DNA from: Phytophthora sp. 'mugwort'
Lineage: Eukaryota > Oomycota > Peronosporomycetes > Peronosporales > Peronosporaceae
NCBI GenBank assembly: GCA_033558025.1
Contig: JAUCEF010000005.1
Location: 6,324,001 to 6,388,000, forward strand
DNA length: 64,000 nt
Reading direction: 5' to 3'
A program made the position numbers and the translations under genes. Shown one piece after another: positions 31,035 to 40,288 of the stretch. Every line of letters begins with the position of its first letter. The first letter of the stretch is position 1. Below the pieces are notes generated by a model. It was not told the DNA's origin. It saw only the letters and a list, made by a program, of their open reading frames with translations, and ran no database searches.

Positions 31035-34000
31035 ATGGAAGGCGACGACCAATCCGCGCCAAAGCTCGACCTTCAGTCCGGTCAGGCGCTCATGACGCAA
31101 GGACCTGCCGCCTTCCACGACTTCGTCGCCAAGAAGCTCGAGCTGGCCATGGGCCGCAGCCTTCCGCAGATGGAAGTGCGATGCAAGGAAGTTTCGCTGG
31201 TCGCCGAGGTGTCCGTCGTTCAGCGCTCCGCCGACGTCAAGTCGGAGCTGCCGACCGTCTACAACAGCGTCAAGAACGCGGTGCACAAGCTCACGGCCAA
31301 CCGGAAGGTGACGAAGCGCCATATCCTCAATCGCGTGAGCGCAGTCTTCGAACCTGGTACGATCACGCTGTTGCTTGGCCAGCCCGGATCAGGCAAGTCG
31401 TCGCTGCTTAAGCTTCTTAGTGGACAGTTCCCTATGGAGAAAAACATCAGCGTGGAGGGCGAGGTCACATACAACGGACGGGCTCAGCAGGACCTTTTGA
31501 CGCGGCTACCGCAACTTGCAGCCTACGTGCCGCAGCGCGACAAACACTTCGCCGCGCTCTCCGTCAAGGAGACGCTCGAGTTCGCGCACACGTGCTGCCC
31601 AGAAGAACTGAGCTTCCGAAAAGATGACGGGCTTCTCTCGCACGGCACGGCTGAAGTAAACAAGACCGCACAACGCACTGTGGACGCGTTGCATGAACAT
31701 TACGCAGATGTGATCACGGAGCAATTCGGCTTGCAGAACTGCAGAGACACGGCGCTTGGTGATGAACTGCGACGCGGTGTTTCCGGCGGCGAGCGCCGGC
31801 GCGTGACGACGGGCGAGATGGAGTTCGGCATGAAGTACGCGACGTTCATGGACGAGATCAGCACGGGTCTCGACAGCGCGGCCACGTTTGATATCGTTGC
31901 CACGCAGCGTGACATCGCCAAGAAGCTGCACAAGACGGTGGTGATCGCGCTCTTACAGCCGGCACCCGAGGTGTTCGAGCTCTTCGACAACATTATGCTC
32001 TTAAACGACGGCGAGGTCATGTACCATGGCCCACGCGAGCAAGTGTTGCCGTATTTTGAGAAGGTGGGCTTCGTGTGTCCACCCGAGCGCGATATTGCCG
32101 ATTACCTGCTCGATCTCGGCACCGATGAGCAGTATCAGTACGAGATTGTGAAGGCAGGAAACCACCCGTCGCTACAGTGTTTGACCCCGCGTCTCGCAAG
32201 TGAATTTGCCGAACTCTTCCAGCAATCATACATCCACAACGAGACAAGGCGTGCGTTAGAGTCGCCCTTGAGCCTTGAGCGTGCAGAGGATGCCAAAGAA
32301 CATATCGACAAGATGCCCGCGTTCCGTCAATCCTTCTGGTCCAGTGCGTGGACACTGACCCGGCGTCAGACGACGATCGCGCTTCGCAACACGGCATTCA
32401 TCCGTGTACGCGCCTTCATGGTGGTCTTCATGGGTCTGGTGTACGCCAGCACCTTCTACCAAGTTGACCCCACGAACGTGCAAGTGTCACTGGGTGTGTT
32501 GTTCCAAGGGACCATGTTCCTGCAGTTGGGGCAGGCGTCCCAGATCCCGTCTTTCATCGCGGCACGCGAGATTTACTACAAGCAACGGCGTGCCAATTTC
32601 TACCGCACGGCATCGTTTGCGATCGGGTGCTCGGTGGCGCTTATCCCCACGGCCGTGGGCGAATGCGTCGTGTTCGGTTCGTTGGTGTACTGGATGTGCG
32701 GGTTCATCGCAGAGGCAAGCTACTTTCTGTTCTTCATGCTGGCGATGATCTTGACCAACATGGTCTTTTGCGCCTGGTTCTTCTGCGTGACGGCAATGTC
32801 GCCCAATTTCAACATTGCCAAGCCCATGTCCACGTTCTCCATCGTCTTCTTCATCGTGTTCGCTGGCTTTGTGGTGCCCATGGGCCGTATCCCCGCCTTC
32901 CTCGTCTGGGTCTATTGGATTAACCCCATAGCTTGGTGCCTGCGCTCCGTGGCCGTCAACCAGTACCGTTCGCCGATCTTTGACGTCTGCGTCTACGGTG
33001 GAGAAGACTACTGCTCACAATTCAACATGACCATGGGCGAGTACTCGCTCGCGCAATACGACGTGCCGTCAGACAAGGTTTGGGTCTGGGCCGGCGTGGC
33101 GTTCCTCGTCTTCGCGTACGTCTTCTTCATGGCTTTTGGCAGCTACGTGCTCGAGCACATGCGGTACGACGCTTCTGTGGCAGCCGTCGCTGTGGTCACG
33201 AGCATTGTAGAGAACGCCCCGCTGGACGATGAGGCTGAAAAGGACGACGAAAGTGACGTAAGCTATGCGTTGGCTTCCACTCCTCGCGTTGCCTCGGATG
33301 CTGTCTCCCGGGACGAACGCTCGGCTGATGTTGTAGTCTTGAATCTTCATGAGGAGAACGATAACATGTTTGTTCCTGTCGCGCTGGCGTTCAAGGATCT
33401 ATGGTATTCCGTGCCTAGTCCAGCTAATAAGAACGAGTCCATCGACTTGCTTCAGGGAATCAGTGGGTATGCACTTCCCGGCACCATGACGGCACTCATG
33501 GGCTCATCTGGAGCTGGTAAGACGACACTCATGGACGTGATCGCTGGCCGAAAGACTGGAGGTACCATTCGCGGTGACATCTTGTTGAATGGATACCCAG
33601 CTACGGAGTTGGCCATCCGTCGGTGCACAGGTTACTGCGAACAAATGGATATTCACTCTGAGTCCTCGACCATTCGGGAGGCACTCTCCTTTAGCGCCTT
33701 GTTGCGTCAAGACAGCAGCGTGTCGGAACGAGCCAAGCTCGAGTCTGTCGAAGAATGTCTGGACCTATTGGACATGCGCGTCATTGCCGACCAGATCATC
33801 CGCGGACGTTCGCAGGAGCAGATGAAGCGTCTGACAATCGGTGTGGAACTTGCTGCACAGCCCAGTGTGCTGTTCCTCGACGAACCGACCAGTGGACTGG
33901 ACGCGCACTCGGCCAAGGTCATCATGGACGGTGTGCGCAAGGTGGCCGACAGCGGCCGTACGGTTGTGTGCACGATCCACCAGCCTTCGTCGGATGTCTT

Positions 34001-35273
34001 CTTCCTGTTCGACAGTCTGTTGCTGCTGAAGCGTGGAGGCGAGATGGTGTTCTTCGGCGAATTGGGGAATGCCCAGCCAGACGATCGCGAGTGTGGGCAC
34101 CTGATCGACTACTTCGAGGCGATTCCGGAGGTCTCGAGACTGCCGCATGGCCAAAACCCGGCGACGTGGATGCTCGAGTGTATTGGTGCCGGTGTCGCAG
34201 CTGCTGCGGAGAACTCGACTACGAGCGGTGCGGCAAACACCAATTTTGTTCAGCATTTCCATGAAAGCCTGGAGCAGCAGGCCCTTCTCGGCGGTCTAGC
34301 CCAGCCTGGTGTCGCCATCCCAGCACCTGACCAACTCGGAGAGCTCAACTTCAGTAACAAGCGTGCCGCGACGCCTGCGACCCAGCTACGCGTGCTGGTG
34401 GGACGGTTTCTTACCATGTACTGGCGAACGCCGTCGTACAACCTGACACGGTTCATCGTTGCAATTGGCTTGGGCTCGGTGTTCGGTCTGGTGCTCGTGA
34501 ACGGCGAGTATACGACGTATCAAGGACTCAACGCAGCGGTGGGCGTCATCTTTATGACGACGCAGTACAACGGCATCGCCGCGTACGTGGGCGCGCTTCC
34601 GTTTACGGCCCACGAACGCGCACCATACTACCGCGAACGTGCCTCACAGACGTACAACGCACTCTGGTACTTCGTCGGCGCTACGGTGGCGGAAATCCCG
34701 TACGTCTTCTTTAGTGGCTTCCTGTTCACAATCCTCTTCTACCCGTTGATAGGCTTCACGTCGTTCTTCACTGGGGTGCTCTACTGGATCAACCTGTCGC
34801 TCTTCGTGCTCATGCAGACATACCTGGGCCAGTTGCTCGTGTACGCGTTGCCCAGCGTAGAGGTGGCTGCGATCGTGGGCGTCCTGGTGAATGCCACTTT
34901 CCTGTTGTTCTCGGGCTTTAACCCGCCTGCCGGATCCATCCCGGCCGGGTACCAGTGGCTCTACCACATTACACCTCATCGCTATTCGTTGTCGATCTTG
35001 ATCTCGCTGTTGTACGGAGACTGTCCCGTGGAGCCCACGTACGATGAGGCCACCCAGTCGTACATCAACGTTGGCCCGCAACTTGGCTGTCAGCCCTTAG
35101 AGGGCACGCCGTTGTCTCTTGGCCACATCACCGTCAAGGGATACGTGGAACAAGTGTTCAATATGAAGCACGACGAGATCTGGACCAACTTCGGGTGCGT
35201 CTTCGTGTTCCTGGCCGTCTTCCGGCTGCTGTCGCTGCTGGCCATCCGCTACATTAACCACCAGAAGAGATAG
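31035..35273 (+). CDS. PDR-type full-size ABC-G transporter
   Basis: Intronless, 1412 residues, with reverse topology NBD-TMD-NBD-TMD. PDR transporters export hydrophobic compounds, drugs and plant toxins through the plasma membrane using ATP. NBD1 has Walker A GQPGSGKSS (residues about 114-122), signature VSGGERRRV (about 249) and FMDEISTGLDSA. NBD2 has Walker A GSSGAGKTT (about 821), an atypical signature RSQEQMKRLTIGVEL and Walker B VLFLDEPTSGLDAHS (about 944). PDR motifs are present (FAGFVVPMGRIP, TMYWRTPSYNLTRF, FSGFNPPAGSIPAGYQWLY). The first Walker A keeps its Lys, as in plant PDRs and unlike fungal PDRs, where it is Cys. Each TMD has about six helices. The next gene, a MIP channel on the opposite strand, ends 147 bp after this stop. 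Confidence 0.96.
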   Translation: MEGDDQSAPKLDLQSGQALMTQGPAAFHDFVAKKLELAMGRSLPQMEVRCKEVSLVAEVSVVQRSADVKSELPTVYNSVKNAVHKLTANRKVTKRHILNRVSAVFEPGTITLLLGQPGSGKSSLLKLLSGQFPMEKNISVEGEVTYNGRAQQDLLTRLPQLAAYVPQRDKHFAALSVKETLEFAHTCCPEELSFRKDDGLLSHGTAEVNKTAQRTVDALHEHYADVITEQFGLQNCRDTALGDELRRGVSGGERRRVTTGEMEFGMKYATFMDEISTGLDSAATFDIVATQRDIAKKLHKTVVIALLQPAPEVFELFDNIMLLNDGEVMYHGPREQVLPYFEKVGFVCPPERDIADYLLDLGTDEQYQYEIVKAGNHPSLQCLTPRLASEFAELFQQSYIHNETRRALESPLSLERAEDAKEHIDKMPAFRQSFWSSAWTLTRRQTTIALRNTAFIRVRAFMVVFMGLVYASTFYQVDPTNVQVSLGVLFQGTMFLQLGQASQIPSFIAAREIYYKQRRANFYRTASFAIGCSVALIPTAVGECVVFGSLVYWMCGFIAEASYFLFFMLAMILTNMVFCAWFFCVTAMSPNFNIAKPMSTFSIVFFIVFAGFVVPMGRIPAFLVWVYWINPIAWCLRSVAVNQYRSPIFDVCVYGGEDYCSQFNMTMGEYSLAQYDVPSDKVWVWAGVAFLVFAYVFFMAFGSYVLEHMRYDASVAAVAVVTSIVENAPLDDEAEKDDESDVSYALASTPRVASDAVSRDERSADVVVLNLHEENDNMFVPVALAFKDLWYSVPSPANKNESIDLLQGISGYALPGTMTALMGSSGAGKTTLMDVIAGRKTGGTIRGDILLNGYPATELAIRRCTGYCEQMDIHSESSTIREALSFSALLRQDSSVSERAKLESVEECLDLLDMRVIADQIIRGRSQEQMKRLTIGVELAAQPSVLFLDEPTSGLDAHSAKVIMDGVRKVADSGRTVVCTIHQPSSDVFFLFDSLLLLKRGGEMVFFGELGNAQPDDRECGHLIDYFEAIPEVSRLPHGQNPATWMLECIGAGVAAAAENSTTSGAANTNFVQHFHESLEQQALLGGLAQPGVAIPAPDQLGELNFSNKRAATPATQLRVLVGRFLTMYWRTPSYNLTRFIVAIGLGSVFGLVLVNGEYTTYQGLNAAVGVIFMTTQYNGIAAYVGALPFTAHERAPYYRERASQTYNALWYFVGATVAEIPYVFFSGFLFTILFYPLIGFTSFFTGVLYWINLSLFVLMQTYLGQLLVYALPSVEVAAIVGVLVNATFLLFSGFNPPAGSIPAGYQWLYHITPHRYSLSILISLLYGDCPVEPTYDEATQSYINVGPQLGCQPLEGTPLSLGHITVKGYVEQVFNMKHDEIWTNFGCVFVFLAVFRLLSLLAIRYINHQKR

Positions 35274-35420
35274 TACGATACCATCCAAACAATAAACGCT
35301 CATCTCACCGTACAAATGCGCAAGGACGAAAAAAATAGATTCCTTTACACATTTAAAAGTAAGGCTTCAGGGACTTTGACTATCGAGGTTCGTCGCAAGC
35401 ATCGAATGTACCAAAGCCAC

Positions 35421-36311
35421 TTAGTACCGGAACTCTGGATACGGACCATGCGAGCGGCCAGGGTGGTGGTAGCCCACGAGGCCTTCGTATGCGATGCCGC
35501 CGACGGCACCGCCGAGGATCGGAGCTACGAGCGGGATCCAGAAGTAGTAGTGGTTGAGTGAGAACACGCGCGAGCCGAAGCCGACCGTCCACATGAGGAG
35601 ACGTGGGCCCAAATCGCGAGCGGCGTTGATGGCCAGTCCCGTGTTCATACCAAAGGCCATAGCTATAGCGCTGACGAGCAAGCCGATGGCGGGAGGGACC
35701 GCGTGACGGTCAATTGGACGGTTGTGTTGGTCCTGCACCGCCAGGAAACCCACGACCAGCAATGCCGCAGCGAAGAACTCGGTCAGGAAGCACGTGAAGT
35801 TGCCGACGCCAGCGAGTGGGTACGTGGCGAAGATGGCGTTCGTCGAGGTGCGATCCGGGTCGACAATGTTGAGCATGGGGCGGTACAGGATGTACACGAC
35901 CAGTGCGGCGATGTACGAGGCGATGAGCTGTACGAGGAAGTAGAACGGCACCTTCTTCCACGGCAGCATACCGAGCGCCGCGACCGCCACGGTCACGGTG
36001 GGATTCAGATGGCCACCAGAGACACCACCGGCCACACTGATGCCGAGGAAGTAGGCGATACCCCATGTTAACGCCACAGTGATGAAGGTCCCGGCGGTTC
36101 CCGAACTGAGCGTGATTTGCGCCGTGGCGCCCAGTCCGAAGGAGACCATGATGAAGGTACCGAAGAACTCGGCCATGAGCTGCCTGGTGAAGAGACTCTT
36201 GACTTGGCCCGGTACGTTGGCGACGTTGTTGATGGAGCCCTCGTCCGTGTCATGGGTTTCCAGGTTCACGTAGGCGTCGCCGTTCTTGTCGTGGGAGGCG
36301 TCAGCTGACAT
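35421..36311 (-). CDS. MIP-family channel, left copy of an inverted pair
   Basis: Intronless, 296 residues, same architecture as the gene at 29241 and, as far as I can compare, identical in protein to the copy at 39262-40152. Loop B reads HLNPT and loop E NTGLAINAARDLGPR, so the second NPA box is NAA. The acidic residue after the Arg of loop E is kept. The N-terminus (ASHDKNGDAYVNLETHDTDE) is shorter than in the 29.2-kb paralogue. The start is fixed by a core-promoter match about 50 bp upstream (36360-36375, minus strand). The gene is tail-to-tail with the ABC transporter and head-to-head with its twin. Confidence 0.94.
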   Translation of the reverse strand: MSADASHDKNGDAYVNLETHDTDEGSINNVANVPGQVKSLFTRQLMAEFFGTFIMVSFGLGATAQITLSSGTAGTFITVALTWGIAYFLGISVAGGVSGGHLNPTVTVAVAALGMLPWKKVPFYFLVQLIASYIAALVVYILYRPMLNIVDPDRTSTNAIFATYPLAGVGNFTCFLTEFFAAALLVVGFLAVQDQHNRPIDRHAVPPAIGLLVSAIAMAFGMNTGLAINAARDLGPRLLMWTVGFGSRVFSLNHYYFWIPLVAPILGGAVGGIAYEGLVGYHHPGRSHGPYPEFRY

Positions 36312-36359
36312 GGTGATGACAGTTGAAGTGGCAGCAGTGGCTGATGTTGGGAAGACGGA

Positions 36360-36375
36360 GGAAATTGGGAAGTGA
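36360..36375 (-). promoter_or_regulatory. Oomycete Inr+FPR core promoter of left MIP gene
   Basis: On the minus strand TCACTTCCCAATTTCC fits the published oomycete initiator/FPR consensus (TCAYTYY, N, CAWTTTNY) at every position. It lies about 50 bp upstream of the ATG, the expected distance for a transcription start. Confidence 0.75.
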
Positions 36376-36518
36376 GGGTGTGCAGGAGCGGCGGGTGCGA
36401 GTGCGAGATACTAGAGTGACGACACCTCGAGAACGTCACTGCTGCTGGGGTAGTGGCTATGGTGTAGTCACCAGACGGTTGCATTGGCACGCAGCTCGTC
36501 CAGTCCAGGGAAGGCAAG

Positions 36519-37420
36519 CTTGGATCACTGGAACGCAAGGGCTGAAGACCTATTCACGGGGGGATCCTCTGACGTTGAAGTTGCATTTCATACACGTGGG
36601 CGTAGCGATATATCGTTGTTAACGGCAAGGACTTTCTCGGCATTGCATGCTTACGGCAACGTGTTGCGTATCTTGCCACAGTAGCCCTGCGATCGATCCA
36701 AAAGTGACGAGGCCAGTTCCATCGGTAATTTACAGACTGGCAATGCATAGTGGACTCTCATAGCGAATTAACCGAGATGTACTAGAACATAGTGGCAAGT
36801 CGCTTTGACGCTCTGTCGGTCTGTGGTGCCTTGCCTGATCCCTTTCGCGTTTGTTCCGGTGATCAGCAATAAGCAACTTGATGACGTGGAGCAAGTTTTG
36901 CATGCATAACCTTCAGTAGCAAACGGGTGCTCGTGCTGCGTGGCAATGCGCTTGTAAAAGGCCGATCGCCGACTGAGACTTTGGGTGTCAGGTCGTGGCC
37001 CAGCAAGCTGCCAACACGACAGTAGTGTAGTATGTTCTTGCAGTTGGGGACACCACAAGTCTTTCCTGTATGTTGGACTGCCAACACACAGAAATTGATG
37101 CAAGCTCGACGCTGTAGCATGATGCGAAGGCAACCTCCCTTCTTACAGCCTCTGCTGTGTCTTACGATTAGTCAAACACAGCAATCGAAAAAAATAATCA
37201 AAATACAATATATTCTGCATTGTACTGACGGAATAACTTATTATTGAGAAATCGCCCGATCCGTAAAATATCTAATTGGACCAGAAATAATAGTATTTAT
37301 CTCCAACATTGCTCTATTAGGTGAGACATTGGTTGGTTCTCGGTGGCCCCAAAGCTCAAGCAGCCCCGATACTTGAGGTCCTTTGCATCATTCTCGAACT
37401 TTCAACCGACCAGCCACCAT
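36519..37420. other. Spacer of the MIP pair, left part
   Basis: The first about 100 bp (to 36625) is a diverged match of the upstream region of the right MIP gene, including a GCAACTTCAACGTC-like element near 36575-36590 (minus strand). The rest is AT-rich non-coding sequence and probably the 5' part of the hAT relic. Confidence 0.5.
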
Positions 37421-38514
37421 GTCCTCCAAGGCTATCTACAACTTTTTCTTCGCTGTCTGCGGCAACGGCGTCTTCAAGTGCAAGAGCTGCGACACCACAC
37501 GCACAGGTTATTCGAACCTAATGAGCCATCTCGTCGCCAAGCACCCGGACCATGCTGAGATCTTCTCTGCTAGTCAGCACCCACTCTCCGGCACGCTAGC
37601 GCAACACGGCTTCGTCGACGAGAAGACGAGAAGACGATGGAGATCTACAAGTGGATGGAGAGAGTTGTCATGCGCAACCATGCTCTTGCTGAAGTCGACG
37701 ACCTACTTACCCGATCGATGTCGCGTCTCCAAACGATCTCAATCGAAGACCCTGCTGAGCTACATCATCCATGTGTCAAAAAACGTCGGCACCAAGCTTG
37801 CTAGTCGCATGGGGGACTGCTTCGGGCTCATGTTCGACGGATGGACGTGCGGACCGATGCGCTTTGTGGTGATCTACGCAGTGTATACCAAGAACGAAGA
37901 GCGTGAGCAGCAACTGTTGGCAATCTCACCAGCCGAGGACGGCCAGACCGCGGACGCTCATATCGAGATGATCGAGAATGTGATTGGGGTCTACCGCAAG
38001 CGACTTGACATGATCTAGTTTTGTGTGGGCGACAACTGCGTCACGGAACAAGCGATTGCGACTCGTCTGTCGGTGCCCCTTGTCGGATGTGCGAGCCATC
38101 GCTTTAACCTGCCGTGGCACGCTTCATCGCCGAACATAAGGACATCGTGGACGAGGTTCAAGCTATCTGCGTTCAGCTTCGCACACAACCACGCCCAACT
38201 TATGAAGCGTACCGAGCTAAGGCGAAGAAGGCAAACCTCACACGCTGGTCGTCTACGTACAAGATGTTGCTCGATACCTTGAGATCCGGGTTGCTGCAAA
38301 GATGGTTTCCAGTGTAGAGAATCTGGTTCCTCGCCCAAGCACCCATCGGAAATTTGTTCAGCTCACCAGCCAGTTGAAAGAACTCGATAGCGTATGCGTC
38401 CAGCTGCAGAGCGAGCAATGCTCGTTGGTGGATGTGCGCGTACTCTTCGACGCCGTGATCGGCAAGTATCCGTCGACGGTGGCGTACTTGAAGTCGGTCG
38501 AACGCACAGTCTAA
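37421..38514 (+). pseudogene. hAT transposase relic with BED finger, between the MIP twins
   Basis: The N-terminal BED finger is visible in MSSKAIYNFFFAVCGNG, then C-K-S-C and H-L-V-A-K-H. It is followed by FGLMFDGWTCGPMRFVV, DGQTADAHIEMIENV, a stop in the middle of the F-C-V-G-D-N-C block (38018), [26 protein letters not shown] and KYPSTVAYLKSVERTV at the end. The hATC dimerisation domain seen at 6450 is missing. Several frame changes. I could not find its terminal repeats or target duplication. Confidence 0.78.
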
Positions 38515-38519
38515 TCTTG

Positions 38520-39054
38520 GCCAAAGCAAGAAAGAGCCGACTGCTATTTAACATCTTCAATAAGCACCTTTTGAAAAGGGGAGCATGTTTTAAAAAATCG
38601 GGCCGTTTACCCGGATGTTGTAGAGATTGCCCCTTCTGGAGAGATACTCACTCGCATCGCCGGGATGGGTATCAACGTGGCAAGACACGCAGCACTTTGC
38701 CCGCACTGGCATAAGCATTGCCAGTCCCAGCCGATTTGCTGTGCCCGTCAAGTTCACCATATATGGAGTTGCTGGGAGCAATGCATTTGCGAAGCAAAGC
38801 CCAAGACCGCGATGTCACCAGTCCCCAGGAGGCTAGGGTTAAATTGATGTGAGACAATCAATACAAAACGTGAGCTTAAACTAAAAATGTGACGCGGCGA
38901 GTTGGGTGCAGCAACGCGTGCCATAGTCAGGAGCAATATATCGCTACCCACATGAGTGCATAAATGGCAACTTCAACGTCGGGCCCTTATCCACGGGAGA
39001 TCCCCGACGTATCCACTGGATAGGCCATCAGCCATTGCGTTCCAGCGATCCGAA
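38520..39054. other. Spacer of the MIP pair, right part with conserved upstream element
   Basis: No gene. From about 38930 the sequence matches, with differences, the region upstream of the left MIP gene; GCATAAATGGCAACTTCAAC at 38958-38977 is nearly the same as the element upstream of the third MIP gene at 29052. Confidence 0.5.
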
Positions 39055-39196
39055 CTTGCCTTCCCTGGACTGGACGAGCTGCGTGCCAATGCAACCGTCT
39101 GGTGACTACACCATAGCCACTACCCCAGCAGCAGTGACGTTCTCGAGGTGTCGTCACTCTAGTATCTCGCACTCGCACCCGCCGCTCCTGCACACC

Positions 39197-39212
39197 CTCA
39201 CTTCCCAATTTC
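39197..39212 (+). promoter_or_regulatory. Oomycete Inr+FPR core promoter of right MIP gene
   Basis: TCACTTCCCAATTTCC, complete fit to the oomycete initiator/FPR consensus, 50 bp upstream of the ATG at 39262; identical to the site in the left arm. Confidence 0.75.
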
Positions 39213-39261
39213 CTCCGTCTTCCCAACATCAGCCACTGCTGCCACTTCAACTGTCATCACC

Positions 39262-40152
39262 ATGTCAGCTGACGCCTCCCACGACAAGAACGGCGACGCC
39301 TACGTGAACCTGGAAACCCATGACACGGACGAGGGCTCCATCAACAACGTCGCCAACGTACCGGGCCAAGTCAAGAGTCTCTTCACCAGGCAGCTCATGG
39401 CCGAGTTCTTCGGTACCTTCATCATGGTCTCCTTCGGACTGGGCGCCACGGCGCAAATCACGCTCAGTTCGGGAACCGCCGGGACCTTCATCACTGTGGC
39501 GTTAACATGGGGTATCGCCTACTTCCTCGGCATCAGTGTGGCCGGTGGTGTCTCTGGTGGCCATCTGAATCCCACCGTGACCGTGGCGGTCGCGGCGCTC
39601 GGTATGCTGCCGTGGAAGAAGGTGCCGTTCTACTTCCTCGTACAGCTCATCGCCTCGTACATCGCCGCACTGGTCGTGTACATCCTGTACCGCCCCATGC
39701 TCAACATTGTCGACCCGGATCGCACCTCGACGAACGCCATCTTCGCCACGTACCCACTCGCTGGCGTCGGCAACTTCACGTGCTTCCTGACCGAGTTCTT
39801 CGCTGCGGCATTGCTGGTCGTGGGTTTCCTGGCGGTGCAGGACCAACACAACCGTCCAATTGACCGTCACGCGGTCCCTCCCGCCATCGGCTTGCTCGTC
39901 AGCGCTATAGCTATGGCCTTTGGTATGAACACGGGACTGGCCATCAACGCCGCTCGCGATTTGGGCCCACGTCTCCTCATGTGGACGGTCGGCTTCGGCT
40001 CGCGCGTGTTCTCACTCAACCACTACTACTTCTGGATCCCGCTCGTAGCTCCGATCCTCGGCGGTGCCGTCGGCGGCATCGCATACGAAGGCCTCGTGGG
40101 CTACCACCATCCTGGCCGCTCACATGGTCCGTATCCAGAGTTCCGGTACTAA
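39262..40152 (+). CDS. MIP-family channel, right copy of an inverted pair
   Basis: 296 residues, same protein as the left copy. The two NPA boxes read NPT (in SGGHLNPTVTV) and NAA (in NTGLAINAARD). Six helices can be followed: FGTFIMVSFGLGATAQI, FITVALTWGIAYFLGIS, FYFLVQLIASYIAALVVYIL, FLTEFFAAALLVVGFLA, AIGLLVSAIAMAFGMN, and FWIPLVAPILGGAVGGIAY. Both copies keep the loop-E Arg-Asp that lines the selectivity filter region in GlpF-like channels. The right copy is followed by ELP3 on the same strand, 136 bp from the stop. Because coding and core-promoter sequences are the same, differential expression could only come from the upstream part, which differs between the arms. Confidence 0.94.
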   Translation: MSADASHDKNGDAYVNLETHDTDEGSINNVANVPGQVKSLFTRQLMAEFFGTFIMVSFGLGATAQITLSSGTAGTFITVALTWGIAYFLGISVAGGVSGGHLNPTVTVAVAALGMLPWKKVPFYFLVQLIASYIAALVVYILYRPMLNIVDPDRTSTNAIFATYPLAGVGNFTCFLTEFFAAALLVVGFLAVQDQHNRPIDRHAVPPAIGLLVSAIAMAFGMNTGLAINAARDLGPRLLMWTVGFGSRVFSLNHYYFWIPLVAPILGGAVGGIAYEGLVGYHHPGRSHGPYPEFRY

Positions 40153-40288
40153 GCGTCTTCACTGCACTGGATGTTTGGCTTAAGACATATAAGTATACCT
40201 CTTTACAAGTTGAAGTGATTATTATCGTACATAATCGAGTTTCTGCTGTTTAGGCTGTTTTTGGTTGGACTCCACTATCGGATCTGTC

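Larger units (their letters stand above)
35420..36518 (-). repeat. Left arm of 1.1-kb inverted repeat (MIP gene)
   Basis: Reverse complement of 39055-40153. The whole coding region plus about 207 bp upstream matches. I see two differences in the last 60 bp of the gene, both silent. Beyond both ends the match stops or drops sharply. Confidence 0.9.
39055..40153 (+). repeat. Right arm of 1.1-kb inverted repeat (MIP gene)
   Basis: Reverse complement of 35420-36518, equal length (1099 bp), nearly identical. Arms are separated by about 2.5 kb that contain a hAT relic. Confidence 0.9.

Noticed and set aside
35703..36071. Open antisense frames of 60-122 codons within the MIP genes
   Set aside because: They are mirrored exactly in both inverted arms and follow the codon pattern of the MIP frame; shadows of GC-rich coding sequence.
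37200..38960. Terminal repeats and 8-bp duplication for the third hAT relic
   Set aside because: No matching pair of 8-mers next to CAG-type ends could be found by eye.
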